This document shows, one piece after another, positions 10,801 to 20,175 of a DNA stretch of 64,000 nt (within the stretch, counting starts at the first letter, position 1; each line of letters begins with the position of its first letter). The position numbers and the translations under genes are program-made. Source of the stretch: Lachnospira sp. UBA4346 (GTDB taxonomy: Bacteria; Bacillota; Clostridia; Lachnospirales; Lachnospiraceae); the NCBI GenBank assembly GCA_002394205.1, contig DGTC01000068.1, forward strand, positions 127,585 to 191,584, in the 5' to 3' direction. The notes under the pieces are model-generated. The model made no database searches. It worked only from the letters and a program-made list of their open reading frames with translations, and had not been told where the DNA came from.

Positions 10801-12008
10801 ACTGTAGACGGAATCGTCACTGCTGCCAACTTATCTGCTCCTGCAAATAAGAACTGTGGAATTTTTCTGATCCCTTTTTCAAATGTGACACTCTTTAATT
10901 CAGACCCTGCAAACGGACCATCTGAATAACTAAGAAGATCACAATTCACATGACCTTTATCCAAACTCGCTGGAATCTGAACACTTGTAAGTCCACACTT
11001 TGCAAATGCATTCCGTTGTAACTCACGTAAATTTTGTGATAACGTAACCTTTGTAAGTGCTGCACATTCCTTAAATGCACCTTCCGGAATCTCTGTTACT
11101 GCATCCGGAATAACGATACTCGTAAGAGATGTACATTGTAAAAATGCAAATTCTCCAATAGAAGATACCTTCTTTGGAATTGTAATGTTATTTAAAGACT
11201 TACATCCTGAAAATGCACCTGTTCCAATAGACTGTACGGAATCCGGAATCTTAACTGTCTTTAATTTCTCTGCACCTGCAAACAGGAACTGTGGAATACT
11301 CTTTATTCCATTCGCAATTGTTACATTTGTAAGATTCGTTCCTTCAAATGGACCACTCTGATAATAAGAAATATCAAATGATACATGTGCTTTTTTAATT
11401 GTTGCAGGAATTGTTACAGATGTCAGCACTTTGTTATTTGTAAATGCTCTTGCATCTAATTCTGTAACTGTATAATTTCCAAGTTTTTCCGGAATTACAA
11501 CCGTTGCATTCTGACTTGTATATTTTGTAATAACAGCTTCTTTATCATCATTAAGCACATATACAAAAGAACCGCTTGTATATTCTTCTTTACCATCTGC
11601 TGTAAGTTCTACACTTTCAACTGCATCCACAACTTCTTCCTGTGTCTGCCATGCTGTTGTATCCTGTACGGTTACATCTGCACTCTGCTCTGCGTCAGTC
11701 TTTGCCACTACCTGTACTGTTGTCTGTACATTTTCTGTTGTCTGCTGCACTGTTATCGCATCTGACTGCACATTTTTAGCTGCTTCGATTGTTTTTTCTG
11801 TCACACTCTGTTCTGCAGATGGTGTTTCATTTACAACTTCTTTATTTACTTCTTTTGTCTCAACGGCTGCCATGACGGCCTGCGTTGTTGTCTCTTTTGT
11901 AGCCTGCTGTAATGCTGTTGCCGCAAGTGTGTTGACCGTGCACACATCACACGTCATCAATACTGCAAGGCTGAGACCTAATGCCTGTCTTACTTTTCTG
12001 TTTTTCAT
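7839..12008 (-). CDS. Giant BspA-like LRR_5 surface protein with two Big_2 and four Ig-like repeats
   Basis: Secreted surface protein of 1389 residues. A signal peptide (MKNRKVRQALGLSLAVLMTC, cleavage near residue 32) is followed by a Thr/Glu/Val-rich linker to about 145 and LRR_5 repeats (about 150-840) that include a recurring DGPFExSGL segment. Two Big_2 Ig-like domains (849-1010, e.g. ATVDAHGLVTAKKGG) and four tandem Ig-like repeats (1014-1389) complete it. The last two repeats are almost identical and share a 78-bp exact DNA tract with the next LRR gene. The ribosome site is AAAGGGG, six bases before ATG. Only 58 bases separate it from the end of the Wzx/Wzy operon and no terminator is visible there, so it may be the last gene of that operon. 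A weak TTGTCA-16-TAAAAT pair is also present in the gap. Confidence 0.9.
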   Translation of the reverse strand: MKNRKVRQALGLSLAVLMTCDVCTVNTLAATALQQATKETTTQAVMAAVETKEVNKEVVNETPSAEQSVTEKTIEAAKNVQSDAITVQQTTENVQTTVQVVAKTDAEQSADVTVQDTTAWQTQEEVVDAVESVELTADGKEEYTSGSFVYVLNDDKEAVITKYTSQNATVVIPEKLGNYTVTELDARAFTNNKVLTSVTIPATIKKAHVSFDISYYQSGPFEGTNLTNVTIANGIKSIPQFLFAGAEKLKTVKIPDSVQSIGTGAFSGCKSLNNITIPKKVSSIGEFAFLQCTSLTSIVIPDAVTEIPEGAFKECAALTKVTLSQNLRELQRNAFAKCGLTSVQIPASLDKGHVNCDLLSYSDGPFAGSELKSVTFEKGIRKIPQFLFAGADKLAAVTIPSTVKTIETGSFKDCSALKTVNMSDNVQTIEEAAFSGCTVLTGVKLSKNLRDLGRQAFSKCKALTSITIPASLETGHVNCDLENYEDGPFENSGLKTVQFEAGTYRIAPHLFAGAANIQTITLPATVKSVGEGAFAGCTGLKTVNFSDKITKIDEYAFSGCTSLTGVKLPASIKTLERRAFARCTSLKTIAIPKSLEEANVRYNFINYTDGPFEKSGLETVTFEAGMTKILDHLFAGADHLKAVAIPDTVTEIGASSFNACSALTKVTIGKNVRTIGESAFRDCSSLTSVNLPGKITEIEKYTFAGTESLKSIAIPATVTEIGKCAFQGSGLTQVVLPDKLTKLGQEVFSDCEDLGRVVMSKNLAVIPYRAFYNCTEITTAILYSGTEKVEKEAFALCNKLTAVTVPRTVTEIASDAFTYTFRMTLTGVKGTYAETFANENDIEFVNKTVKATSVKIDKTTARVNKGDKIQLSSIVEPVTFTDVMTWSSSDPEIATVDAHGLVTAKKGGTVDIKVKVGSRTATCRLTVIQKAEWISGYPSEFSINQKQTYQIKAEAKPNDTSNKTLKWTTSNANIVRVDANGKVTGVKAGTATVTAAATDGSNVKKAFTVHVKEVLGATISVSQNAKTATFTARATGGSGYQYQFMMYNPATQKTVQLCNYTTKNTVAWTLAGTGTRRVYVNVKDSAGRVVRSEAVAIGIGNMKPKVTVSVNKASVKAGDKVQITAKASAGKAKYQYRYLLQNPTTGNWSVLKEYSASNTYVWTAAGNGKKRVYVDVKDANGVVTRSAAVAVNTIAKPTVTVKSSTTSAVVGSKVTFTAKAASGSGKYQYRFLLKNPQTGKWAVLKEYSTSNTYTWTAGGSGARHVYVDVKDSNGTVTRSAACGVTVKAASAKPTVKIKGSVSSAAAGSKVTLTATAAGGSGKYQYRFLLKNPQTGKWAVLKEYSTSNTYVWTAGGSGARHVYVDVKDSSGTIVRSAAYGITVQTKIVSK
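8134..8211 (-). repeat. 78-bp tract identical to 3459-3536 (copy in the third LRR gene)
   Basis: The second copy of the exact 78-bp identity, covering the end of one Ig-like repeat (VDVKDSNGTVTRSAACGVTV) and the linker into the next. Confidence 0.9.
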
Positions 12009-12066
12009 AACATACCCCTTTTCTCCATTTTATCGTTGAATGTCTTATTGACAATAACGTACTCCC

Positions 12067-13224
12067 TTATAGATTCTCCTGTAATGGAATTTCCACCATC
12101 GGAATCAGTTCTTTATTGACTGTTTGTCTTAATGTATCTGAAATCTGTGTTTCATTTTTCTCAATATAATTTAAAATGGATGTAATATCTGTTGATTTCC
12201 CCTCCACCAGATTATGCAGTTCATATCCACATTCTTTCATATGTGTATATTTACAGACTTCCCACATTTTATTTTCATAACATAATGAAAGATATGGTCT
12301 TGCATTCTTTGATGCAAGTACAATTGTATGATAACGCATACCGACAACATAGCGGCTCGTTCCAATCGCCTTATCATAATCCCACATTGTAAGGACATCT
12401 TCACGCAATGTAACCTGTTCTGCTCCTGCTTTCCTGAGACATTCCATTACTGCAAGATTATATTTCTTTTCTTTTTCAATCCCTAAATGCGGTAAAATCT
12501 CAATCTTTAAATGACGTTCCTGCGCCCATTTTGCAAGCTGTGGAAGCAATTCTGACTGAACCTTTGCATCAACCGGCGTTCCCTTAAACTCCGGATGCCA
12601 GCCGTCAAAAGAAGATGGAACAAGGCTTACTACATCCTCACGAATCGCATCTGTGCACTGTGGAAGTGCAAATGCGGTATCAGGTCCCCACTTACAGAAA
12701 ATATTTCTGTCCTGCAAATATTTATAGCTCTTCTTTTCACGAACATAAATCTTAGACCGCTTCAATGCCCATTTTGCAATGGTATCAAATAAGAAATTGC
12801 CACTCTTTCCAATCGTATTGTATTGGAAAATCATCTTTTTCTTTTCTAAGACAACCATAACAACTCTTGCAAGTGACACCCAGTGCTTATAAATTCCAAT
12901 ATTTGCGCCGCATGGTGACATAAATACCACATCACTATTCTTAATCAGCGCAATATACTCATTCATCAATGGCGACTTTGACTTTTTATGAAATGGTCGC
13001 TGCAATAAATAATATTTTGCAATATTCTTATAACCAATCTTTCGGAATGACAACTGTAAATCATGATGTACCTTTGGATCTTCAAAATCAAGTGCATCTT
13101 CTGAATTATACAAAATATCAACATCTTCTATATCATCTCTTTGTAACAACATATTCAACAATGCCGTACCTGCGGCATCATCCCCAAAATTATTGGTATG
13201 CTGATTTATAATTAAAACTTTCAT
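12067..13224 (-). CDS. Polysaccharide pyruvyl transferase family protein (PF04230)
   Basis: 385 residues. Family markers are NFGDDAAGTALLNMLL near residues 12-27, an internal SPCGANIG segment and the C-terminal GMRYHTIVLASKNA motif (about 295-309; RxHxxxxA is the family hallmark). Characterised relatives (CsaB type) transfer pyruvate from PEP to sugars as a ketal, but the family also contains enzymes of other function, so the reaction is inferred. Probably cytoplasmic. It is the last glycan gene of the Wzx/Wzy operon, three bases after the flippase gene; a GGAG site lies seven bases before the ATG. Confidence 0.85.
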   Translation of the reverse strand: MKVLIINQHTNNFGDDAAGTALLNMLLQRDDIEDVDILYNSEDALDFEDPKVHHDLQLSFRKIGYKNIAKYYLLQRPFHKKSKSPLMNEYIALIKNSDVVFMSPCGANIGIYKHWVSLARVVMVVLEKKKMIFQYNTIGKSGNFLFDTIAKWALKRSKIYVREKKSYKYLQDRNIFCKWGPDTAFALPQCTDAIREDVVSLVPSSFDGWHPEFKGTPVDAKVQSELLPQLAKWAQERHLKIEILPHLGIEKEKKYNLAVMECLRKAGAEQVTLREDVLTMWDYDKAIGTSRYVVGMRYHTIVLASKNARPYLSLCYENKMWEVCKYTHMKECGYELHNLVEGKSTDITSILNYIEKNETQISDTLRQTVNKELIPMVEIPLQENL

Positions 13225-13227
13225 ATT

Positions 13228-14625
13228 TTATCTCCATTTTTTAAGCATACGCAGTATCAGTTCTCTGTTTTCAAACAGGAAATAAATTCCTGTAATCATA
13301 AACAACACTAGATTCCATAACAGATTCTGACCTACAAAATATGTAACAACTGCAACTGCACAATAGATTACTAAATATTTCGCAACCGTCATTAATAACT
13401 TATTCATATGGAACATATGACGGATTGCATACAATCTCATGCCAAACAGAATTACATAACACAACATCGTTGCAAGGGAAGCTCCCATCAGTCCAATCCA
13501 TGGAATCAAAAAGAGATTTACCACAAAATTAAAGACTGCTGCAACAATTGTTGAACTTCCGATTAGCTTTGTCTTTTTTTCACTTAATAATATATCACCC
13601 ATATACTGTGCAATACTTAAGAAAATTGCTCCACATAACAACACTGGAACACAATCCATCGCATTCCAATAATCCGGTTTTAAGAAATTATAATAAATAA
13701 TTGGTGTAACGCCTAATATTACAATACTACCTGTAAATAACAAACGAACCACTTTATGAATCAGCTCGTCATAATATGCATGCTGATCCCTCTGACCTAC
13801 ACCTTCAATTGCAATCTGCTGAAATGACAGATTAAAGATTCCAAAAATTAATGAAAGCATTGTCGGAATCTTACAGCAGATTGCATACAAACCATTATAG
13901 TAACTTCCCATGATAACATTGATTACGGTTCGATCAGATACATTTGTAATCCACCATGAAATGCTATTTGGAATTAACGGAATTGAATAGTGCAACAGTT
14001 CCTTCAACAAAGCATTATCTAATTTTTCATCCGTTTTCCATGGCTTATGCACAATGAAAATAACCAACAAAGAAATGCCATATGCAATTGCAAATACAAG
14101 AAGTAATCCTTCTACACCGAATGACAATTCTTTCACAAGAATGATACTTGTAACAACGGTAAGAACACCCACGAGAATATTCTGCGTCGAATATTGCTTG
14201 AGCATCGAATTTCCTCGCAGATATTCGGACGCCATTGTATACATTGCATATGCAATAAAATATAAAATGAAACAAATACTCAGTGTTCCTCTAAAATGCA
14301 GCACCGACATAATTCCATAAATTACAAGTGACACGACAAAAAGCATTGGAAGTACCACTCTTAATGCAAGCCTGAAATACGCTCTCGCAAGTTTCCTGTT
14401 TTCCATCGCATAACGATATACCGCCTGATTTAACTGTAAAGTTGCACACGGAACCGCCAGTGACATATACGTAACAATTAAATCATACAATCCATAATCA
14501 CTTGGTGACAACCACGAAGAATAAAATGGGGTCATAATAAAGGAAATCATCTTTGTTAAAATTGTACCAATTCCGATGATTACCAAATTATTTAACAGTC
14601 TCTTATTATTACTCGATGAACTCAT
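13228..14625 (-). CDS. Wzx-type polysaccharide flippase
   Basis: 465 residues, strongly hydrophobic with about 12-14 predicted membrane segments. It has the N-terminal pattern of the MATE/Polysacc_synt superfamily (LLNNLVIIGIGTILTKMISF, then LSPSDYGLYDL). This family flips undecaprenyl-diphosphate-linked repeat units across the membrane for Wzy polymerisation. It sits directly downstream of the putative polymerase, as expected for a Wzx/Wzy pathway. The AAGGGA ribosome site supports the start. Confidence 0.88.
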   Translation of the reverse strand: MSSSSNNKRLLNNLVIIGIGTILTKMISFIMTPFYSSWLSPSDYGLYDLIVTYMSLAVPCATLQLNQAVYRYAMENRKLARAYFRLALRVVLPMLFVVSLVIYGIMSVLHFRGTLSICFILYFIAYAMYTMASEYLRGNSMLKQYSTQNILVGVLTVVTSIILVKELSFGVEGLLLVFAIAYGISLLVIFIVHKPWKTDEKLDNALLKELLHYSIPLIPNSISWWITNVSDRTVINVIMGSYYNGLYAICCKIPTMLSLIFGIFNLSFQQIAIEGVGQRDQHAYYDELIHKVVRLLFTGSIVILGVTPIIYYNFLKPDYWNAMDCVPVLLCGAIFLSIAQYMGDILLSEKKTKLIGSSTIVAAVFNFVVNLFLIPWIGLMGASLATMLCYVILFGMRLYAIRHMFHMNKLLMTVAKYLVIYCAVAVVTYFVGQNLLWNLVLFMITGIYFLFENRELILRMLKKWR

Positions 14626-14642
14626 TTTTATTCCCTTCTCAT

Positions 14643-15965
14643 CTAAAACTTAATTTTGTACTTGAGATAAAATTTATAAATCAGATACATCAAAATAAAT
14701 GTAATAATGTAATAAACTGTAATAAATTCATCTGCAACGCTTGTATAATATGCCATCGCCGGAATATAAAATATAAATGCATATTTTATAATGTCTAAAT
14801 GGCATAATGATTCATTTGTCTTTCTATAAACTCTTTTGTAATAATAATAACTCAGTAAAAAATACAGAATAAAGATAAATATCAACATTCCAACAAATCC
14901 AAAATCAATCATGGAAATACCAAATATAGAATCTACATTTCCGGTTACTCTTGACTGTCTTGATATATATACATTTGCAGAGCCCTGAAGAAGTGTTCCT
15001 TCTACCCAGCCATGTGATTTTCCAAACTGCCATATTGAATTAAAAATCAATTCTCCAAAATGTGTTCCTTTATATGTGGCAAAGCCGGTATTTTCCTTAA
15101 CACCATATACCAAAATCGGTGAACCGATATAATAGGCAATATACTGAAATGATGAAAACGCCGTCGTAATTGGCAAATCGACTGTTTTAATGAAGTTTTT
15201 CATATTGGTAAATATGATTGTCAAAATGACGACTAACGGCATTCCTCTTTTTAAAATCTTTTGGAGTGCACCTTTTTTCCAATCTCTTTTAACCTTTAGC
15301 TGTACATAAAAATATACAAACAAACTAAATACAACTCTCAAAATCTCTGTACGAACACCGGTAAATACGGAACATACGCAGGCACATACAATAGATACTG
15401 CATACCACCAGTCTTTCTTCTTCCATTCAGTAGCTCTATTATGCACGAGTATATAACCGTCTACAAAACTGGCAGCCATAATAAACTTAATACCCTGACG
15501 TATAATTTTATTCGTTCCTACCTTATCCGACGACTTAACGGTACCGATAACCTGCAGTCCACTTGCACCTAAAGCTCTACCTGCCCGTACAATATCAAGA
15601 ATATATAACATTGTTAATATAACAGCTAATATTGCAACCAAACGAACCTTCCACATATCAATATCAATTCTTGTATTGGGATGTTCCTCATGCTCTGTCA
15701 TATACTGTCTCCGGTACAAACGATTACCATTCAGATATCTGGCTGCAATCTGTGCAAACAGCATCACAATCAATCCGAATATAATATAAACTGCCGCCTG
15801 TGATGAAAACGGCAAATTCCACATCGTATTACCAATACAGGCAAATGCAGTGGCAACTGTAATTACAAAAATAGAAAATGTAGCCGGTGCAATCAGACCA
15901 CTATTTCCAAATGTATATATCGCTAAAAATAACACCACTTCAAACAATAATAGTACATATAACAT
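14643..15965 (-). CDS. Putative Wzy-type polysaccharide polymerase (polytopic membrane protein)
   Basis: 440 residues with about 10-12 hydrophobic helices and one larger non-membrane loop around residues 270-330. Its position between glycosyltransferases and the flippase gene, its size and its topology fit an oligosaccharide repeat-unit polymerase (Wzy/EpsG-like). Wzy proteins share little sequence, so the assignment rests mainly on context and topology. The ribosome site is weak (CGAGAAATAAA before ATG). Confidence 0.65.
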   Translation of the reverse strand: MLYVLLLFEVVLFLAIYTFGNSGLIAPATFSIFVITVATAFACIGNTMWNLPFSSQAAVYIIFGLIVMLFAQIAARYLNGNRLYRRQYMTEHEEHPNTRIDIDMWKVRLVAILAVILTMLYILDIVRAGRALGASGLQVIGTVKSSDKVGTNKIIRQGIKFIMAASFVDGYILVHNRATEWKKKDWWYAVSIVCACVCSVFTGVRTEILRVVFSLFVYFYVQLKVKRDWKKGALQKILKRGMPLVVILTIIFTNMKNFIKTVDLPITTAFSSFQYIAYYIGSPILVYGVKENTGFATYKGTHFGELIFNSIWQFGKSHGWVEGTLLQGSANVYISRQSRVTGNVDSIFGISMIDFGFVGMLIFIFILYFLLSYYYYKRVYRKTNESLCHLDIIKYAFIFYIPAMAYYTSVADEFITVYYIITFILMYLIYKFYLKYKIKF

Positions 15966-15993
15966 TTTATTTCTCGCTTTCTTTGTTACGCAC

Positions 15994-17001
15994 CTACTTT
16001 ATGACATTCAATATCCGTGTACTCATGCCATACTTTTTCTTCTTTGAAAGAATATGTAACACATACATCAATTGATAATATCCTCCCTTATGACGGTATT
16101 TCTTTGGATATTTCATCAACCGATTCTGTCTTAACACCTCGTAGCAATCTCTCCATAATGTCTTCGCAGACATATCTCTCACAACTCTATTTCGGTAAAA
16201 GATATTCATTGCAAACCTTAATGAAAACAGATACACGAGATCATTATATGCCGTCTGATACTTGTGTTCAAAGGCCTTTTTTAATTCCTGTACAAAGTGT
16301 ATATAATCATCTAAAGAACCTGCATCCTTCTTCAGAGAAGTACTGACATTCATTCTTCTGGAATATTTGTAAACAACTTCCGGTGCAGTTACGATTGTTT
16401 CACATTCTAACCCATACTGAATATTAAACATCGTATCTTCCTGCCCAAACTTAAAGAATGTATCAAACTGTAAAGCATGCTCCTGTATAATAGAACGCTT
16501 ATATAAACAATTCCATAAATGTAAAATGGCAATCTGCCTGTCACAATTTAAAATAATTTCATTCTTTTCTAAATCGTTACGATATTCTCTTTCTGCATAG
16601 CTGTACACCTGATTACTGACTTCCTCATCCTTTTCATTGTACATAAACATATGCTTTCCTGCAATTACCATGTCACAATGATACTTTTGAATATAAGAAT
16701 CGAATACCTTATAGATATTATCAGCTACCTCATCGTCCTGATCGCAAAAAGATATATATTCTCCTGTTGCTGCTGCAAGTCCGGCATTACGTGCCTTACA
16801 GATTCCGCCATTCTCCTGATTGACTACAACAACTCTCGCATCTTTTGCTGCAAAATCATTGCATACCTCTAAGCTGGAATCCTTTGAACCATCATTGACA
16901 AGAATGAGTTCTAATTCTACATCCCTTTGTTTCAAAATCGCCGGAATACTCTTTGTAATATACTTTGCTCCATTATATATTGGCATTATAATACTTATCA
17001 T
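15994..17001 (-). CDS. GT2 family glycosyltransferase
   Basis: 335 residues from the ATG at 17001, chosen because GAGGAG lies seven bases upstream (a longer frame reaches 17016). The N-terminal GT-A domain has MISIIMPIYNGAKYI, ILVNDGSKDSS and the metal-binding CDQDDE (about residues 88-93, the DxD equivalent). The C-terminal 100 residues are basic, as in peripheral GT2 enzymes. It transfers a sugar in repeat-unit assembly on the cytoplasmic face. Its start overlaps the end of the preceding gene by about 29 bases, indicating translational coupling. Donor and acceptor are unknown. Confidence 0.88.
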   Translation of the reverse strand: MISIIMPIYNGAKYITKSIPAILKQRDVELELILVNDGSKDSSLEVCNDFAAKDARVVVVNQENGGICKARNAGLAAATGEYISFCDQDDEVADNIYKVFDSYIQKYHCDMVIAGKHMFMYNEKDEEVSNQVYSYAEREYRNDLEKNEIILNCDRQIAILHLWNCLYKRSIIQEHALQFDTFFKFGQEDTMFNIQYGLECETIVTAPEVVYKYSRRMNVSTSLKKDAGSLDDYIHFVQELKKAFEHKYQTAYNDLVYLFSLRFAMNIFYRNRVVRDMSAKTLWRDCYEVLRQNRLMKYPKKYRHKGGYYQLMYVLHILSKKKKYGMSTRILNVIK

Positions 17002-18004
17002 GTACATACTCCTCAAAGAAAAAAATACGCTTCAGCCATTCATCTAATGAATACTTTCTGTATACACGTTCATCGATTTCTTCAAATGGACTCTGTACAA
17101 ATGACTGCTCAATATCAAGCTGTGTATCCTCTTTATCTACAATCAGAATATTATTCGGATTATAGAAATCATAATGTTTCACTTCACTATTCGTTGTAAT
17201 CAGCTTCTTTTTCATTCCAAGACATTCAATCGTACGCATCGTCAGTCCCTTTTGTGTTCCAACTTCATAATCAATAACAATCTTAGATGCACTCATAATC
17301 TGATTAACCTTTGCACTCGGCAATGACTGAAAAATAAAGTCACTTTTTTTCGCATCTTTAAATGTTTTATTTACATATTTTCCACGAATATAATACAGCA
17401 TTGATGGAAGATACAAATTAAAATTATATTTGTATCCATTATTATCTGCATATTCTTTTACCCGCTTGATAAAAGAATATCTCTTTGAATGTCCAAATCC
17501 GACAAAGGAAAAATCATATTTCGTATCTATCGGTGCAACATCATCTATCCCATCTGTATAAAATAACGGTAATAATCCAACATTGTCAAGCGTCTGTGCA
17601 TCCCTCGGATCAAACGACAATACTCTGTCAAAATATTTCATTCTTCCTTCTACTTCCGGAATCGTACGAACAGAATCCCAACAGTACAAAATCTTTGGAA
17701 TATTTGCATATCGCTTTGATAATTTTTCAACAAACTCATCTGTCAGTCTGGCTGAATTAAGCATAAAAATATAATCATATTCCCGAACTGTAATCTGCTG
17801 ATATAATGAATCACAGTACTTTTTTCTTAAAAACATCATCCTCTGATAAATTCTCATCTTCGTATGATTGGTTGTCGGCGCAGAACAATAATAAAATACC
17901 TGTCCTCCCATTCTTTCAATTCGCTCTTTAATAATTGCATCATAATTGTAGAATCCGCCGGAGATAAATAATATTTTCTTTCCTTCTAACATCTGTTCAC
18001 TCAT
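16973..18004 (-). CDS. CgeB-like / GT-B glycosyltransferase family protein
   Basis: 343 residues. The N terminus (GKKILFISGGFYNYDAIIKE) and the C-terminal segment around KGLTMRTIECLGMKKKLITT resemble the CgeB-like/glycosyltransferase group 1 proteins common in capsule clusters. In those, the conserved Arg-x-x-Glu region fits a GT-B nucleotide-sugar site. The start is immediately after the stop of the upstream epimerase gene (TAA then ATG). The donor sugar cannot be read from sequence. Confidence 0.68.
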   Translation of the reverse strand: MSEQMLEGKKILFISGGFYNYDAIIKERIERMGGQVFYYCSAPTTNHTKMRIYQRMMFLRKKYCDSLYQQITVREYDYIFMLNSARLTDEFVEKLSKRYANIPKILYCWDSVRTIPEVEGRMKYFDRVLSFDPRDAQTLDNVGLLPLFYTDGIDDVAPIDTKYDFSFVGFGHSKRYSFIKRVKEYADNNGYKYNFNLYLPSMLYYIRGKYVNKTFKDAKKSDFIFQSLPSAKVNQIMSASKIVIDYEVGTQKGLTMRTIECLGMKKKLITTNSEVKHYDFYNPNNILIVDKEDTQLDIEQSFVQSPFEEIDERVYRKYSLDEWLKRIFFFEEYVHDKYYNANI

Positions 18005-18844
18005 TTATGCATTTTCCTTATTTTCAATAATCTTCTTTATTTTAGAATCATCCCCCCAGATTGCCTTAGAATCATATGCTCTATCCGGAAAAGCACCATA
18101 TTTTAACTGAATATCATATCCATTTTCTGTAATAAAACGTTCCACTCTGTCAGCTAACTTTTCCGGTCTGCCGGAACAGATATTAATAATCCCATCAATC
18201 TCTGACTGATTCACTGCACTTGCAACCTGTTCGCAAAATTCTTCATAATCCAGGAAATCATACTGATTCTGTCCCATTGTAAATGGAAACTCTTTTTTTC
18301 CTTCCTGTGCTGCTGCTGCTAATTTAGAGAAAATAGAAGACCCTTTTACAGAATTTCCAACGATATAATATCCTCTTAACCACTGGAATATGCAACCTGA
18401 TTTCTTACATAACAATTCTGTTGCATCTCGAAGCGCATTCTTACTGATTCCATACAAACTCATCGGATGACATGGTGTATCTTCATGAATACTTCCCTCA
18501 AAAAATCCGATTTCATGCATACTTCCCATGACAGCAACCTGCTTTACTCCAGCCTGAATCATCGTTTCTAAGAACTGATAATGCTTTGGTAAATCTTCTA
18601 AATGTGCGTTGGAATTGTGCACAAATCCATCTCTCCATGCCAAATGAACCAGCACATCCGGCTGTCCAAAATACTCATAAGGATTATCCAATTCAAAAAT
18701 ATTCCCCTCTACCATCGTAACATGTTCTATTTTCTGGTCACAACGAAAATCAGTTGCAACAATATCCATTCCCTGCGCTGCCATTGCTCTTACAATTCCC
18801 TGTCCGAGATAGCCGTTGGCTCCTGTTACTAATACTTTCATCAT
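18005..18844 (-). CDS. NAD(P)-dependent epimerase/dehydratase (extended SDR)
   Basis: 279 residues with an N-terminal Rossmann glycine motif (VTGANGYLGQG, residues 6-16) and the catalytic YxxxK as YGISK (about residues 146-150). It probably makes a modified nucleotide sugar for the Wzx/Wzy repeat unit, but the substrate is unclear. Two ATGs are adjacent; the second (18841) has GGAG at six bases and may be the true start. It is followed without a gap by the CgeB-like gene. Confidence 0.85.
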   Translation of the reverse strand: MMKVLVTGANGYLGQGIVRAMAAQGMDIVATDFRCDQKIEHVTMVEGNIFELDNPYEYFGQPDVLVHLAWRDGFVHNSNAHLEDLPKHYQFLETMIQAGVKQVAVMGSMHEIGFFEGSIHEDTPCHPMSLYGISKNALRDATELLCKKSGCIFQWLRGYYIVGNSVKGSSIFSKLAAAAQEGKKEFPFTMGQNQYDFLDYEEFCEQVASAVNQSEIDGIINICSGRPEKLADRVERFITENGYDIQLKYGAFPDRAYDSKAIWGDDSKIKKIIENKENA

Positions 18845-18856
18845 TTTCTCCTTTTT

Positions 18857-20164
18857 CTATTTGTTCTGTAAGTCACTGCACTGTTTCATCAATGAACCAT
18901 GCTGTATACCGACCTCATTATTATACGACGTAATTTTATGAACCACCTCATCACGATTTGCAACCAACTGCTCAAACTTCTTTTTTAACAGTTCTGCATT
19001 TACATCATAAATAGAAATCGCATAATCATCTAAACCGATATCATGCATAATTCCCTGTGCTTTATTTCCAACATAGCAGATTGCCATTCCCGGTACCCCT
19101 GAACTAAGCGAAAAAATTACAGAGTGAAAACGTGTTCCTACAATATAATCACACATTTTATAAATTGCTTTCAAATCATAACAGTTATAAGTCTTATTTG
19201 ATACAAAACGATATTCTTCTTCGTTCAACATCTGTGTCACTTCACGAATACATTCTCCGTCATTTTCATGTGCATTAACTGCCAATGTATGTTCCACAAT
19301 AACCGGCATATATCCTGATGCATACAACCACTTAATGTATTTTGCCATTTCTTTTTTGAATGTAATATATGCTTTCTGTGGGTTTTCTGATTTTGGAAAA
19401 CGGTATGGACGCATTGTCATGGCAACCAGTGGTCTGTCAGACGGAAGATTATACTTTTCCATAATTTGTGTTCGGTCTAACGCTGACTCCTGTAATCCAA
19501 ACGCAAGATCCGGATACACCGGCAAGTCTATTCCCAAATCCCGCTTTACCATATCTGCAGAATAGCTTTCTCTTGCCGTAACAAATGTACAGCAGTCAAA
19601 TGCCTTTTTTGCTATTTTTTTAACAAGCGGTCCTTCAAACGGTCCAAATGAATTTGGCATAATATAGATTGGCTTTTTTAACGCCTTTGCAAGAAAAATA
19701 TGGAAACACCAGAAATACATGGAATATGTGGATGACAACCCACCATACGTCTGAAACAACCCGCCACCTTTTACAAATACCGCATCAGCCGCTTCCATTA
19801 CCTTTAGTGCTTTCTTCTTTTCACGGCTCATAAATACCTTTGCAATGGCACGTGTTGGCTTAGATAAATAAAATAAACTTCCCAAAAAATCAAAAATAGA
19901 TACAAATCCCCATTTCAATTTCAAGGACATATTATAATGAATATTTGACTTATTTTTAAATACACGGGATGGATGTTCCATAATCGGTTTAATAATGTGT
20001 ATCCCCTGTTTTTTACTCTGCTCTACAGGTTCATTTTCCTCGGCTGTCAAATAGAATTTTCCTGAAAATCCATTCTCTTCTGCCAGTCTTTTTGTTTCCC
20101 ATACAAGTGCCTGATCTCCTCTGTTTAGATCTGAGCACCCTGGAATAATCACATATTTTTTCAT
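18857..20164 (-). CDS. Polysaccharide pyruvyl transferase family protein (PF04230), second copy
   Basis: 435 residues from the ATG at 20164, which has GGAG six bases upstream. An in-frame ATG at 20176 overlaps the upstream stop as TAATG but has a poorer site. Family markers are GCSDLNRGDQALVWET near the N terminus, a glycine-rich FVKGGGLFQTYGG segment, and GTRFHSVIFSLSSGVP near residues 355-370 (the RxHxxxxxL hallmark). It is divergent from the other PF04230 protein in this operon, so two distinct modifications or roles are likely. The pyruvyl transfer activity is family-based inference. Confidence 0.84.
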   Translation of the reverse strand: MKKYVIIPGCSDLNRGDQALVWETKRLAEENGFSGKFYLTAEENEPVEQSKKQGIHIIKPIMEHPSRVFKNKSNIHYNMSLKLKWGFVSIFDFLGSLFYLSKPTRAIAKVFMSREKKKALKVMEAADAVFVKGGGLFQTYGGLSSTYSMYFWCFHIFLAKALKKPIYIMPNSFGPFEGPLVKKIAKKAFDCCTFVTARESYSADMVKRDLGIDLPVYPDLAFGLQESALDRTQIMEKYNLPSDRPLVAMTMRPYRFPKSENPQKAYITFKKEMAKYIKWLYASGYMPVIVEHTLAVNAHENDGECIREVTQMLNEEEYRFVSNKTYNCYDLKAIYKMCDYIVGTRFHSVIFSLSSGVPGMAICYVGNKAQGIMHDIGLDDYAISIYDVNAELLKKKFEQLVANRDEVVHKITSYNNEVGIQHGSLMKQCSDLQNK

Positions 20165-20175
20165 TTTTTTCTCCA

